Translations under genes and position numbers: made by a program
Part shown: piece by piece, positions 62,815-64,000 of the stretch
How the letters are laid out: each line of letters begins with the position of its first letter
Numbering within the stretch: the stretch's first letter is position 1
NCBI GenBank assembly: GCA_022818135.1
Contig: JAFMSR010000001.1
Span: forward strand, 34,502,672 to 34,566,671
From: Saxidomus purpurata
Lineage: Eukaryota > Mollusca > Bivalvia > Venerida > Veneridae
DNA: 64,000 nucleotides
Direction: 5' to 3'
Notes under the pieces: model-generated
Told to the model about the DNA's origin: nothing
The model's input: only the letters and a program-made list of their open reading frames with translations
Database searches by the model: none

Positions 62815-64000
62815 TTCATTATTTTACATTACACGTGATATGGGTTAATTTTTTTCTTTTAATATGGCTGAAATCCAAGACATTAAAATGTGAACATAAG
62901 ATGGAGGAAAATGTCAAGGAAGTCAAAACTGACCTGCAATTCTCGCAAACTTGTGTTTCAGATTGCAAATTTGTAAATGAACTTGCAATAATGCAGCGCT
63001 CAAAATGTAGTACTAAAGAGCTAGAGTTTAGTTTGAAGAAGCTTGTGTCAGTCGTAATTTTATAATTTTAAAACTTAAACCAAATCAGCCGTGCAACACC
63101 CATGTGCATCGACGGTAGACAAACACTGAATGAGTATGCTAACTCATAAAAAGTAAATACTTAAAATACTTCGGATAGAAATTTACCTGTGTTGATGTTA
63201 ATTTCGAACTGGAAGTGGTCAATACATACTTAAGGTTCAGGCTGGATAGTGAAACAGTTTACATGTGCTAACGTTAAGTTCAATTCGGTAGAGGTTAGTG
63301 CATAACGAACGTGAATTCAGTTCGATTAATGAAACTGTACTGATAAAATGTCATACTTTTGTCTCTGTTTCGTCTGGTTCTAACCAGCAACAAACATGTT
63401 ACAGCTTGGGCTGATGTACGCATAAATACTTCCATTAAGGTCTTTACAATAAGAACCATAAACTCTTAACGACTTACATGAAAATCGTATCTTGCGCCCA
63501 GCGTATGCACATATCTCCCGTGAAGCGCACTTACTTTTTAGGAAAAACAGGTTGTAAGCATATTTCCAAGAATTCTCGGCTTCTAAAAACAAAATTAAAA
63601 TCTGCTAAAGCAGTCTTAACACAGCCTAACGAATCAAATTTGGATAATGTATCTGCATCTTATCATGACAATTAATGATTTTACAAAATGCGGTCCAAAA
63701 CAGTAGCTAATGCATTAAAGTTTCTTTTAGTAAAATTATGACGGGAAAAAACAAACAAAACAAAGACAAACGCGAAGCACGCTACTACACATAGATTTTT
63801 TGCAGTAAATGCGCGCGCGCGGACACTGTTCTTTACAGTTCTCGAATTTTACCAGTGTATTACAATTTTTCGATAATCGATAAAGGTTAAAAAGAGCCGG
63901 TATGCTAATTTAGATGAAATATACGCAGTCTGAAGTAGAAAATTGAACACTTTTGTGAAATTTAGGTCTTATGTCGGTAAGTCATTGCATTTCTGCGAAC
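62815..64000. other. gene-free end of window
   Basis: No esterase last exon (GDPN..) is seen. A (GC)n run, GCGCGCGCGCGG, lies at 63811-63822. Short frames at 62835-63065 and 63478-63675 have no domain. Confidence 0.4.

Overview
The window looks like a stretch of a eukaryotic, most likely bivalve mollusc, nuclear genome. It is AT-rich, gene-poor and full of degraded transposable elements. It contains spliced genes with GT..AG introns, tRNA-derived SINEs, TTAA- and TA-target MITEs, and several interspersed repeats whose wording I recognise from clam-type genomes (recognition from memory, not a search). There is no operon structure, no CRISPR array and no prokaryotic signal. A 500-base run of N (16342-16841) is an assembly gap.

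Layout. 1-28.5 kb holds no gene I can support. It carries foldback elements (475-586, 801-913, 12310-12447), old repeat blocks (1560-3070, 9405-10065, 11970-12271), a TTAA-flanked MITE (8553-8996), a pogo-like TA-flanked element (14892-15848), a 45-bp satellite touching the gap (16842-17150), a long inverted repeat (17632-18682), a mariner-like element nested inside a tandem repeat (23047-24460) and a broken retrotransposon RNase H fragment (25335-25835). 28526-35245 is a two-exon gene of unknown function whose 291-residue product has an N-myristoylation-type start; its 5.8-kb intron is littered with SINEs and a MITE. 35.3-56.7 kb is again gene-free, with four more foldbacks or foldback clusters, a MITE, microsatellites and a tRNA-like remnant.

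56745-62814 is a divergent pair of type-B carboxylesterases (cholinesterase-like fold). The minus-strand copy is intact, secreted, has a full Ser-Glu-His triad and a C-terminal hydrophobic tail suggesting a GPI anchor. The plus-strand copy is a decayed paralogue with stops, frameshifts and altered active-site residues. A small TTAA-type MITE sits between them.

The most unusual observation is a set of at least seven foldback elements. Their stems (20-63 bp) share little or no sequence from copy to copy, yet most carry a similar short apex built around CGAG..GGC-nnn-GCC..CGAG. That is not what an ordinary MITE family, with conserved termini, would show. All similarities were judged by eye; no database or folding programme was run.
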